A DNA stretch of 64,000 nucleotides, from assembly GCA_033391075.1 (NCBI GenBank), contig JAWPMV010000003.1:124001-188000 (forward strand), given 5' to 3'. The translations under genes and the position numbers were made by a program. The notes under the pieces are model-generated. The model saw nothing but the letters and a program-made list of their open reading frames with translations. It had not been told where the DNA came from and searched no databases. Below, in pieces: positions 1 to 7,486 of this stretch. Every line of letters starts with the position of its first letter. Position 1 is the stretch's first letter. The DNA comes from Bacteroidia bacterium. GTDB lineage: Bacteria; Bacteroidota; Bacteroidia; J057.

Positions 1-2
1 CA

Positions 3-461
3 CCTGAATTCCAGTATTTTTTGATAAAAGATTACCAACGACTTAGAAATGTTGAAGAACAATTATTGGGAAAGGCATGGGACACTGGGAGATTCTTTTC
101 TAAAATCAACTATGACCTTCACACAAAAAGTATAGAAGAAAATTTAGCGCCCAGAGCGAGTGAGAAAGAGAGTCCCTTCCTTTATTCTTCTGAGGCAGAT
201 CTTCTCAATATGGCAGTGTTTCAAATGACTGCTAAACAATGGCGAGAGGCAAATCCTGATTTTAAAGGTAATATCAGAGACAATGCAAGCTTAGTTGAGA
301 TTGTTGTCCTGGCTAATATGGAAAGTATTAACTCTATGCTGATAAGTGCAGGAGCAAGTAAAGAAGCCAGATACTTACGTTTAGCAGAAGAAGCTGCTAA
401 ACAAATTGAAATCCTAAGCAAAGACAAGCGATTGAGCTCCGGTAAAAAATTCCTGAAGTAA
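3..461 (+). CDS. KilA-N domain protein, C-terminal part (runs off left edge)
   Basis: The reading frame is open to the window edge; the residues before the first possible TTG start read PEFQYFLIKDYQRLR, so this is the tail of a longer protein and not a complete gene. The sequence matches what I know of Bacteroidota KilA-N proteins: the helix ending in LIK-[DE]-[FY]-QRL, then a KINYDLHT segment, an ADLLNMAVFQMTAKQWR segment, a GNIRDNASL segment, and a helical C-terminus. The N-terminal KilA-N DNA-binding domain itself lies off the window. Such proteins occur in phage, prophage and defence islands; their role is unknown. A strong hairpin follows the stop codon. Confidence 0.75.
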   Translation, partial: PEFQYFLIKDYQRLRNVEEQLLGKAWDTGRFFSKINYDLHTKSIEENLAPRASEKESPFLYSSEADLLNMAVFQMTAKQWREANPDFKGNIRDNASLVEIVVLANMESINSMLISAGASKEARYLRLAEEAAKQIEILSKDKRLSSGKKFLK

Positions 462-469
462 TTAAGCTC

Positions 470-495
470 CAAACAGGTCGAATACGACCTGTTTG
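470..495 (+). terminator. Hairpin terminator after the KilA-N gene
   Basis: An 11-bp perfect stem (CAAACAGGTCG with its complement at 485-495) closes a 4-base AATA loop, starting 9 bases after the KilA-N stop. There is no long T-run, but position and strength fit a terminator. Confidence 0.6.
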
Positions 496-555
496 AATCC
501 AGAGTTTAAGTACTATTTGATCAAAGAGTTTCAACGACTTAAATCCGCACTATAA
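496..555 (+). pseudogene. Relic of a second KilA-N protein
   Basis: One frame reads NPEFKYYLIKEFQRLKSAL followed by TAA. This is the same conserved helix seen at the left edge of the window (PEFQYFLIKDYQRLR), at 14 of 15 positions conserved or similar, but with no start codon and no continuing domain. It looks like the remnant of a second, tandem KilA-N gene, cut down to about 20 codons. It could alternatively be a decayed partial duplication of the neighbouring gene. Confidence 0.55.
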
Positions 556-565
556 TCCTACCTAC

Positions 566-589
566 AATTCTATCGAATTCGATAGAATT
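566..589. repeat. 24-bp perfect palindrome
   Basis: Half-site AATTCTATCGAA followed directly by its reverse complement, with the centre between 577 and 578. It lies between two converging genes, so it could be a loop-less cruciform terminator, a protein-binding site or an edge left by a mobile element. Confidence 0.7.
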
Positions 590-652
590 AAATTGAGATG
601 TTTCTTAAACTATGGACAATGGGTGCTTAAGGCTGGAGATAAATTCCTACTG

Positions 653-2083
653 TTATATACCTAAGCTCCTAAACACTTCTCTTTTTTCGCCCAGGAGTTG
701 TACAAGATTCCTGATGTTACGTTCATCGCTTGCATAATTTGTAATACAGGCCCTAATCGTATTTTCTTCCTTAACTGGATAAGTGGAAATCCAGGCTTTC
801 CCTGATTCGACAACATTCGAACAAATCCAGCTAACAAATGATGGGTACTTGCGCAATTCTTTGTCCGTAAAGCAAATGACCGGTAGTGAGGACGGGTTCA
901 TGATTTTCCAGCCATTTTCAACTAATAATTCTCTGAATAGGTGTCCCATCCTTGATTGATGATTAATCATTTGTTCATATCCTTCCCATCCAAAAATGAG
1001 CAAGGAAAGATATAGCTTCAAGCCCGCAAATCTTCTTGACCATTGGATGGAGTGCGTAAATGGATCAACGATCTCGAGCTCATTGGCTTCCTTAGGCATA
1101 TATTCTGTGGAAACCCTGAATGTTTTGGCTAGAATCTCTTTATGGGAAGTAAGGAATAAACTGGTACCCATAGGGACAGACATCCATTTATGGGCATCGA
1201 AGGTAATCGAGTCTGCCTTTTCAATACCACTAAGCAGATGGGATAAATTTTGGCTAAGAATTGCTCCTCCTCCATAAGCCGCATCAACATGGAACCATAA
1301 ATTGAAATCCCTGGCAACACTATGTAGCTCATGTAACCTATCAATTACCCCCGTTCCTGTTGTTCCAGCCGTTGCGATCAATAGGAAGGGCCGACTTCCC
1401 TTTTGTTGATCTTCCTTAATCTGCTTGATCAACTGCTGCGTGTCCATTTGTAAATGATCGTCTACGCCTACTGTTCTCACAGAATTTCTTCCCAGACCTA
1501 CCGCTCGAGCTGCTTTTATGATGGAGTGGTGAGATTCCTGAGAACAATAGATAAGAGGTCTGGGAATTTGTCCTACAAGACCTTCATTTGCGAAGTCTGG
1601 GAAGTGCTCATTTAATGCACAAAGAACAGCTGTTAGGTTTGCCTCAGCTCCTCCGGTCGTAAACACCCCATCCATATCTTCTTTCTTTAGCCCAAACTTT
1701 TTCCCCAACGCTTGTACTAAGTGATTTTCTACCTCTACTGCAAAAGGTGCATGGCTCCAGGCCGCCAGTTGCGGATTAAAAACAGCCGTAATCAAATCAG
1801 CCAGGATACCCGAAAAATTGGCTCTAGGATTAAACAAACCGAAATAATCCGGATGTGGAGTATGTACCGAATAGGTGTCTAATGCATGAATGACATGCTC
1901 CACTGCTGCTTGAGGTGCTTTTGCCGCAGTAAAAGTCTCTTTTTTGATGCTCCGAAGGATTTCGTCTACCTCCAGCTTAGGCGATACCTTTCTAGAGTCT
2001 GTATGTTCATAGTAATCCTCAAGCTTTTCAATGGTCTGATGGAGAATTTCAAGACGCTGGGCCTGGTTTAAATCAAATAGCAT
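653..2083 (-). CDS. Pyridoxal-5'-phosphate-dependent decarboxylase (group II amino acid decarboxylase)
   Basis: A fold-type I PLP enzyme of the aromatic-amino-acid/glutamate/2,4-diaminobutyrate decarboxylase group. Visible motifs: TTGGAEANLTAVL (about residue 143), the SHHS segment whose His stacks on the cofactor, HVDAAYGG with the Asp that holds the pyridine nitrogen, and FDAHKWMSVPMG with the Schiff-base Lys near residue 299. At 476 residues it has full family length. I chose the ATG at 2083; a TTG 15 bases upstream would add five residues. Soluble, no signal peptide. Substrate cannot be told from sequence; L-2,4-diaminobutyrate or an aromatic amino acid are the usual options in this branch. 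It stands alone, facing the KilA-N gene. Confidence 0.9.
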   Translation of the reverse strand: MLFDLNQAQRLEILHQTIEKLEDYYEHTDSRKVSPKLEVDEILRSIKKETFTAAKAPQAAVEHVIHALDTYSVHTPHPDYFGLFNPRANFSGILADLITAVFNPQLAAWSHAPFAVEVENHLVQALGKKFGLKKEDMDGVFTTGGAEANLTAVLCALNEHFPDFANEGLVGQIPRPLIYCSQESHHSIIKAARAVGLGRNSVRTVGVDDHLQMDTQQLIKQIKEDQQKGSRPFLLIATAGTTGTGVIDRLHELHSVARDFNLWFHVDAAYGGGAILSQNLSHLLSGIEKADSITFDAHKWMSVPMGTSLFLTSHKEILAKTFRVSTEYMPKEANELEIVDPFTHSIQWSRRFAGLKLYLSLLIFGWEGYEQMINHQSRMGHLFRELLVENGWKIMNPSSLPVICFTDKELRKYPSFVSWICSNVVESGKAWISTYPVKEENTIRACITNYASDERNIRNLVQLLGEKREVFRSLGI

Positions 2084-2192
2084 CTGCTTTTCTGCCAAAG
2101 AAACATACTTGCAAATGAGTTATCAAACTGATTCTTGGGATTCTGTATATGTTAACTTAAATCTTTTTCCCGGCAGACTAGCTTATTTAAAA

Positions 2193-2218
2193 AAAGGGAG
2201 ACCCCTTGGTCCCCCTTT
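2193..2218 (-). terminator. Intrinsic terminator (minus strand)
   Basis: An 11-bp stem with one mismatch and a 4-base loop, followed on the minus strand by a run of seven T. It is 50 bases past the stop of the spondin-domain lipoprotein gene and is a textbook intrinsic terminator. Confidence 0.8.
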
Positions 2219-2230
2219 CATTCTATCATA

Positions 2231-2266
2231 AAATCAAGCGACAGCATCCAAACTGTCGCTCGATTT
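2231..2266. terminator. Second hairpin directly after the spondin gene stop
   Basis: A 14-bp stem with one mismatch (core AGCGACAG) and an 8-base loop, touching the stop codon of the minus-strand gene. A-rich and T-rich flanks on either side make it usable in both directions. With 2193-2218 it forms a tandem terminator. Confidence 0.65.
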
Positions 2267-2267
2267 T

Positions 2268-3611
2268 TTAGCGAGGATTGATCTCAATGCTGATCAAATT
2301 GTAACCTCCGCGCTCATCGTCTATGTAAACTACACCGGGTGCAGAAGCGATCCTTCCTTTTTCAAACTGCCCATCTTCCAGTTCACTTACTCTGCGAATA
2401 GTGGTATTTGGATCAACAGCTCCTACATTGGGTCCTGATTGTCTCATAGGCTGACCATCTCCAAAACCGATAGCTTCGTCTATTTCCGTTCCTGAATCGA
2501 AGAGATAAGATTGCACACTGTAATCTATGCCACTTTTCGGATTTCCACTTGCATCAAAAAGTTCTACTCCATCATTGTTAAAGCTGACAAACCAGTCATT
2601 GGATTGAACGAACATGGTCGCAAATCCCAGCTTATAGCCATCGGGAACATCAATATTGAAGGTAAAGCTTCCCCCAGGTCCAATACCTCCAGCTTCCTCT
2701 GGTTTTGCTACGGGTAACCCCAATCCACTCAGGTAATTGAAAATAACTTCATTATTGCCATCTTCGGAAAGTTCTTCCAGTCCACTTCCGGCTTTGGTTG
2801 CTTCTCCCTGCGTGAAAAGCGGATCTTGCTCGTCAGCTTTAAAGGCATAAACTACTCCGGGAGAGAAAGGCGTATGAGAACTTGACAAACGTACCGGAGA
2901 ACCATCACTTGCCGTCTCTGTGATATAGTTGTACAAAACTCCGGGCATACCGGCTTCGGCAATTTCTTTCAGACCTTGTCCTCTGTCCGGCTCACCGATG
3001 GTGAAAAGCGGATAGTTTTCCTGCGCATGGATCAGGATGAGTCCCGGAGTGATTACTCCTTCATCCGTACGGGTCAATCTCAGGCTGAAGTAGCCATTGT
3101 CATAGCTCAAATCTGCGCGTAGGTAGGAACTTACATCTGATTCCTGACTTCTCACAGTATTGTCGTCATCCGGAGAACCGGCAGTGCCTCCATCGGGTAC
3201 TGTCGCTATAGTTGCAGGATCTTCTTCTTCCGTACCTGCATCATATAGTCTCACATCTCCGGTGATATCTCCAGTTACGGGAGCTCCACTGGCATCAAAT
3301 AAAGCAATACCATTTTGCCCGGCTGCGAAGAACCAGTCATTGCTGTTGGCCAACATGGAGATGAAATTCAGGCGACTGCCTGGATAGGCTTTGAACTGGG
3401 TTTCATAGTACACCCCCGAAACAGGTATGGGGCCAGGTTCACTTGCATTGCTCGGCGTGTTGAAAACATGAGCGGCAAGGAGATCGATCTCATTGGTGAT
3501 CTTGATTTGAAAGGCTGTTGTGTCTACGGCTGGTGGTGTTACGTCTTCTTCACAGGCTGTGAATGCAAATACCCCCAAAGCCAGAATTAGGCTTAAAACT
3601 CGATTTTTCAT
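2268..3611 (-). CDS. Lipoprotein with two spondin-N-like domains
   Basis: The N-terminus is a type II signal (lipobox FTAC near residue 20), so the 447-residue protein should be a surface or periplasmic lipoprotein. Two copies of a spondin_N-like domain are visible, roughly residues 32-190 and 310-445. Each carries a PGS/PDG...LxFxxMxxxSNDWFxxxxxxGxxLFDASGxP core followed by a LYDAGTE/LFDSGTE strand and a Gly/Asn/Pro-rich ADP..TVR or GAVDPNTTIR loop. The middle holds two short related segments (GEPDRGQGLKEI and GEATKAGSGLEEL). Spondin_N domains bind extracellular matrix in animals; in bacteria their ligand is unknown, so surface adhesion is inference. It is transcribed alone and ends in a tandem terminator. 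Confidence 0.8.
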   Translation of the reverse strand: MKNRVLSLILALGVFAFTACEEDVTPPAVDTTAFQIKITNEIDLLAAHVFNTPSNASEPGPIPVSGVYYETQFKAYPGSRLNFISMLANSNDWFFAAGQNGIALFDASGAPVTGDITGDVRLYDAGTEEEDPATIATVPDGGTAGSPDDDNTVRSQESDVSSYLRADLSYDNGYFSLRLTRTDEGVITPGLILIHAQENYPLFTIGEPDRGQGLKEIAEAGMPGVLYNYITETASDGSPVRLSSSHTPFSPGVVYAFKADEQDPLFTQGEATKAGSGLEELSEDGNNEVIFNYLSGLGLPVAKPEEAGGIGPGGSFTFNIDVPDGYKLGFATMFVQSNDWFVSFNNDGVELFDASGNPKSGIDYSVQSYLFDSGTEIDEAIGFGDGQPMRQSGPNVGAVDPNTTIRRVSELEDGQFEKGRIASAPGVVYIDDERGGYNLISIEINPR

Positions 3612-3788
3612 TTTTGTGATTCTTTATTGTAATTGTTTTGGTCTTGTTGATAATGACCGCTACAAAGGTGTGTTTAGACTATCACAGAAAAATCATGAGG
3701 CTTTGAACATTGGTAATTACTTATTACAAAAGTATCACAGCTTGTTACAAATGGTAAAGGTTGTGGATTTTTGATTTTAATAATGAAA

Positions 3789-3820
3789 CCAAAGCAGACG
3801 ATGCTTATCGCCTGCTTTGG
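3789..3820 (-). terminator. Terminator hairpin after the dehydratase gene
   Basis: A 9-bp stem (CCAAAGCAG/CTGCTTTGG), one mismatch, then 4 more pairs around a GCTT loop. It lies 25 bases past the stop of the minus-strand dehydratase gene, within the spacer before the spondin gene. Confidence 0.65.
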
Positions 3821-3844
3821 AGAAAAATCAAGTCTTTTGAGACC

Positions 3845-5086
3845 TTACCAATCCACGACTGAGCCATCTGAATTCAGGTATGTTTCGGGATTTTTCCAGT
3901 CATGTCCCAGCTTATCTGCCAGGGCATCTTCATCCAGTTCGATTCCCAGGCCAGCTTTTACAGGCAGATCGACATGACCATCTTTTACCTTAAAGGGCTC
4001 TTTCAGGTATCCTTCCCCCAGGGTGACTTGTTCCTGACAAAGGAAGTTGGGGATACTGGCTGCGAGTTGTAAACCTGCTGCCAGAGAGATGGGTCCCAAA
4101 GGATTGTGGGGTGCAATGGCTGCATAATAGGCTTCGGCCATCCCAGCGATGATGCGACCTTCAAAAATGCCTCCTGCATGACAGAGGTCAGGCTGTAAGA
4201 TACTTGCGGCACCTTTCTCCAGAATTTCCCGAAATCCCCATTTGGTAAATATCCGTTCTCCGGTAGCGATCGGGATATGGGTTTCTTTCGCCAGTTCAAC
4301 CATCACATCTACATTCTGGCAATTGATAGGCTCTTCTATAAACCAGGGTTGATAGGACTCTATTCCCTTGATGAGAAGGGATGCATTTTGAGGGCTAAGC
4401 GCTCCATGAAAATCTATGCCGATATCGGCGTCTTTTCCTACGGCTTCCTTCAATTCGGCAAAAGCTTCAATAGCTTCCTGCACAAACTGGGCATTGGCGA
4501 CGACCCCTGACTGCCGGGCATTTTTGACTCCGGTTTTAAATGCGGTGTAGCCCTGGGCTTTGGCTTCCCGTATGCGTTCGGGAGTACGGGCATGTGCATA
4601 TACCCGAATGCGATCTCGGGTAGGACCTCCCAGGAGTTCGTAGATGGGAACCTCAAGGGCTTTTCCTTTGATGTCCCAAAGGGCCTGCTCGATACCACTT
4701 AGTGCACTGGTGAGAATAGGCCCACCCCGATAAAAGGCATGTCTATAGATCGCTTGCCAGTGATGCATGATCCTTCTGGGATCTTTTCCCACCAGATAAG
4801 GCGCAATTTCCTGAACGGCCATGGCACACGTATCTGCCCGACCTTCCGTAATGGGTTCACCCAGACCGATGATACCTACATCAGTATGAATCTTTAGGAA
4901 GAGGAAACGAGGTTTGACTTTGAAAGTCTCCAGTTTGGTGATTTTGATTTCGCCTTTCTTGTGGGGATCTCTTTCGGGAGATGCGGAAAGGCTGGACATT
5001 CCCAGACCTGCGCCCAATGCGGATGCAAAAGCTTTTTTGAAAAAGCCACGGCGAGATCTGGCAGGTTTTTGTTTGACAGATTTCAT
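3845..5086 (-). CDS. Tat-exported enolase-superfamily dehydratase (D-galactonate dehydratase-like)
   Basis: A 413-residue member of the mandelate racemase/muconate lactonizing group. After the signal come the capping domain, then the barrel with metal ligands Asp in GIDFHGALS, Glu in FIEEPI and Glu in ATGERIFTKW, and the His in APHNPLGP. The HxGGI and APHNPLGP blocks are those of sugar-acid dehydratases of the DgoD/RspA type. The start is set at 5086 because it puts SRRGFFKK at residues 9-16, a twin-arginine signal; the frame could open 13 codons upstream. Export would place a folded, metal-bearing enzyme in the periplasm, where it would dehydrate sugar acids such as galactonate; the exact substrate is inference. 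The sialidase-like gene close by fits a carbohydrate theme. Confidence 0.85.
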   Translation of the reverse strand: MKSVKQKPARSRRGFFKKAFASALGAGLGMSSLSASPERDPHKKGEIKITKLETFKVKPRFLFLKIHTDVGIIGLGEPITEGRADTCAMAVQEIAPYLVGKDPRRIMHHWQAIYRHAFYRGGPILTSALSGIEQALWDIKGKALEVPIYELLGGPTRDRIRVYAHARTPERIREAKAQGYTAFKTGVKNARQSGVVANAQFVQEAIEAFAELKEAVGKDADIGIDFHGALSPQNASLLIKGIESYQPWFIEEPINCQNVDVMVELAKETHIPIATGERIFTKWGFREILEKGAASILQPDLCHAGGIFEGRIIAGMAEAYYAAIAPHNPLGPISLAAGLQLAASIPNFLCQEQVTLGEGYLKEPFKVKDGHVDLPVKAGLGIELDEDALADKLGHDWKNPETYLNSDGSVVDW

Positions 5087-5301
5087 TGTAGTAGTGTTTA
5101 TATACAGAATTAATATACGAAGCATTTTTCGAGTATTGGCAGAGATGGGCTAAGGGGAAAGCAGTAGATGAACCAAACAATTTGCGCCCAAACTTGAATG
5201 CTTTCTGATACATCCAAGAAGGAATAGTCAATTGGTAAAATTTATGGCATTTGCCTTTAAGGCTCATTTAGTATCTTTGATGGCTCACATTTGAATGATA
5301 T

Positions 5302-6027
5302 ATGAAGCAGCGATACGTAATTCTTAGCATAATCTTCTCCCTCTTTTTTCTGGATGCTTTTGCTCAGACTACAGGGGAAACTAATCCATCCGTTTTCAAA
5401 AAAATGGAATGGCGCATAGGAGCTGGTGCATTTTGGCATGATGCAACTCCCGATATCAACTATAAACCTGAGCGCTTTGGCGTATTTGAGGGATTCAATA
5501 CAATCGGGGGTCAGTTTATTTTTGATATAGAGCTGAATGATCGCCTGGGCTTTACAACAGGCTTCAAGATTTCTTCCGGAAACCTCTTTTCCGATTCAGT
5601 CAACTATCCTACGACTACCTATCCTGAGCAATGGACACGTATCAATTATGATTTTACGGAGATAGAAATTCCTCTACGAGTTCGCTATTATATCTCGACC
5701 GGGAAAATCCGTCCTTTTGTGGACTTTTCAATTAGTTTAAACCGCTTTTCTCAATTCACTTATTCCGGGACCAATTTTGTCCCCTTTTTCTTCCCCCCTC
5801 CTGAAGGACAGGACTTTAGCCAGGAAGGTGAGCCACGTAATAATGCCAGCTATGACATAGGTGGTGGACTGTATCTGGATTTGGGGGAAAACCTTTCCCT
5901 GATGCTGGATGCCCGTTATCAGTTGGCTGAGCTTTACTGGGGATTCCGGAGGGAGATCGTGATGCAAAGACCAGTGGTAGGCGTGGCAATATTCTGGCGG
6001 ATTAAGGATACTGTTTGGAGGGAGTAA
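5302..6027 (+). CDS. Outer-membrane beta-barrel protein (porin/PorT-like family)
   Basis: A signal peptide (cleaved near DAFAQ) precedes about 220 residues of alternating amphipathic strands with Gly/aromatic girdles, such as GAFWH, RVRYYIS, DIGGGLYLDLG, MLDARYQLAELYWG. This is the pattern of small 8-10 strand outer-membrane barrels annotated as OMP_b-brl or PorT-like in Bacteroidota. The role is unknown; structural or transport. It is divergent from the dehydratase gene with a 215-base spacer between the starts and converges with the sialidase gene, their stops 5 bases apart. Confidence 0.7.
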   Translation: MKQRYVILSIIFSLFFLDAFAQTTGETNPSVFKKMEWRIGAGAFWHDATPDINYKPERFGVFEGFNTIGGQFIFDIELNDRLGFTTGFKISSGNLFSDSVNYPTTTYPEQWTRINYDFTEIEIPLRVRYYISTGKIRPFVDFSISLNRFSQFTYSGTNFVPFFFPPPEGQDFSQEGEPRNNASYDIGGGLYLDLGENLSLMLDARYQLAELYWGFRREIVMQRPVVGVAIFWRIKDTVWRE

Positions 6028-6032
6028 AGCCT

Positions 6033-7379
6033 TTAGTCATCTCCTGCTCTGATCCAGTTTTCCTCAAAGCGAATGTATTTGATGCATTCCTGTTTTTGCT
6101 CTGCTTCTCGTCGAGTAGTATAACTGTATATCACATGGATCAATCCATCTTTACTTTGAATAGCAGAGGGATAGCCCGCTCGAATTCTGTTTTCGCCTGG
6201 ACCGGGATCATATTCTATGTGTCTGATATAGGGCCAGCTCTTTCCTTCATCTTCTGAGAGCGAAACGGCCAGGCTATGTCTGCCTTCTTCTGTATCATTA
6301 TAAGCCAGAACCCAGTGGCCATTCTCCAAAACAATCATATCTGCTCCCGAACCCGGATTAAGGATATCAGAATCCCGGACCTTTCCCCAACTAAGACCTT
6401 TATCCTTTGAAGTGCTCATTTGCATCCTTTGAGGGGGAGGACCATTGTCTCGCATATAAGCCACCAAATGGCCATTTCTCTTTGATACTATACTTGCCTG
6501 AATATTTTCCAATCCTACAAGCGGGCTACTAAACTGCCAGCTTTCCCCATCATCATCCGTGATCGCCATGATGCTAAATCCCAATCCATCGGAATAAAGC
6601 GGAAGGATCAACCTTTTATCGTCAATCAGTATGGCCTTATTTTTCGTCTGCCAGCCTATTCGCCTAAAAAGCGGGAAGCCCATCTTTTGTTTACTTATCT
6701 CTCCATTTTCTCCATAGAGATATCCATTGAATTGCTGATCATCTCCCCGTGCCTTTCCTAATTTATCCGATGCCCATGCTCTGTATGCTTGCAGCCATTC
6801 CTCATTTCCGCCCAGGCTATCCATCAGATAGGCCTCATAGGCCTTCATTTGACTTTCCACAGCATGCACAAAAGGGTCAGCGGGTTGAATACCTCTTTCA
6901 GTACTTCCTCCAGGTTTGACATGCAAGACTTCCTGCCATTTCCATACCGGTGCTCCTTCTTTCATCATAAAATCTTCACTGATCCTGTATTTGGGTAAAG
7001 AGGTCTCCCAAAGATTTGCCAGTACGGTATACCAGGCTAGCCAAAGTCTTCCCTGACTATCCAGAAAGAGGGAGGGATTGATGTCGGGGAAAGCAGGCAC
7101 ATCTGCCATCACGAAGGCTTCGGACCACTTCGTTTCTCCTTTTAGAAGGCGAGCACCCATGATGGCTACATCATCGGCCCATCTTTCACCAGAGCCCAGA
7201 AACCAGGCACTGAGGAGATCTCCATTGGGAAGTTCTACAATAGTAGCTCCATGGCTATGAAGGTTCTGCAAAGGGATCACATCCGTTTTGAGAAAGGCTT
7301 CAAGATTTGAGCTTTCAGGCTTAGGATTTTCCTTGCAGGAAAAACAAAAGATCAGGAAGAAGAGCAGTAGTCGATACAT
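6033..7379 (-). CDS. Sialidase-family (BNR repeat) lipoprotein
   Basis: A lipobox (CFSC near residue 15) marks a lipoprotein. The body has three clear Asp-boxes, S/T-x-D-x-G-x-x-W, in TDDDGESW, SKDKGLSW and SEDEGKSW, plus the HGATIVELPNGDLLSAWF N-terminal blade typical of the BNR_2/exo-sialidase group. At 448 residues it has the length of a six-bladed propeller. An insert of about 70 residues around position 165-235 lacks Asp-boxes. Family members cleave sialic acid or act on other glycosides; the catalytic Tyr/Glu pair cannot be assigned by eye, so substrate is open. It lies downstream of the T9SS protein and is separated from it by a terminator. Confidence 0.75.
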   Translation of the reverse strand: MYRLLLFFLIFCFSCKENPKPESSNLEAFLKTDVIPLQNLHSHGATIVELPNGDLLSAWFLGSGERWADDVAIMGARLLKGETKWSEAFVMADVPAFPDINPSLFLDSQGRLWLAWYTVLANLWETSLPKYRISEDFMMKEGAPVWKWQEVLHVKPGGSTERGIQPADPFVHAVESQMKAYEAYLMDSLGGNEEWLQAYRAWASDKLGKARGDDQQFNGYLYGENGEISKQKMGFPLFRRIGWQTKNKAILIDDKRLILPLYSDGLGFSIMAITDDDGESWQFSSPLVGLENIQASIVSKRNGHLVAYMRDNGPPPQRMQMSTSKDKGLSWGKVRDSDILNPGSGADMIVLENGHWVLAYNDTEEGRHSLAVSLSEDEGKSWPYIRHIEYDPGPGENRIRAGYPSAIQSKDGLIHVIYSYTTRREAEQKQECIKYIRFEENWIRAGDD

Positions 7380-7422
7380 AGTTGGGTGTGAGGCTTATTC
7401 CAAAATACAAAAAGAAGAGAAA

Positions 7423-7450
7423 CCGGCACAGGAAAGGCTTCCTGCACCGG
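7423..7450 (-). terminator. Terminator between T9SS and sialidase genes
   Basis: Arms CCGG and CAGGAA pair with TTCCTG and CCGG across a 2x2 internal loop and an AGGC loop. On the minus strand a T-rich stretch follows, and on the plus strand an A6 run. It lies 36 bases past the stop of the T9SS gene. Confidence 0.65.
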
Positions 7451-7486
7451 CAAAAAAGGATTCATCTATCTTTAAGGGTTTCCCCT

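Noticed and set aside
490..520. GTTTGAATCC similarity to a tRNA T-arm
   Set aside because: No acceptor, D or anticodon stem can be folded around it; it is part of the terminator and KilA-N relic.
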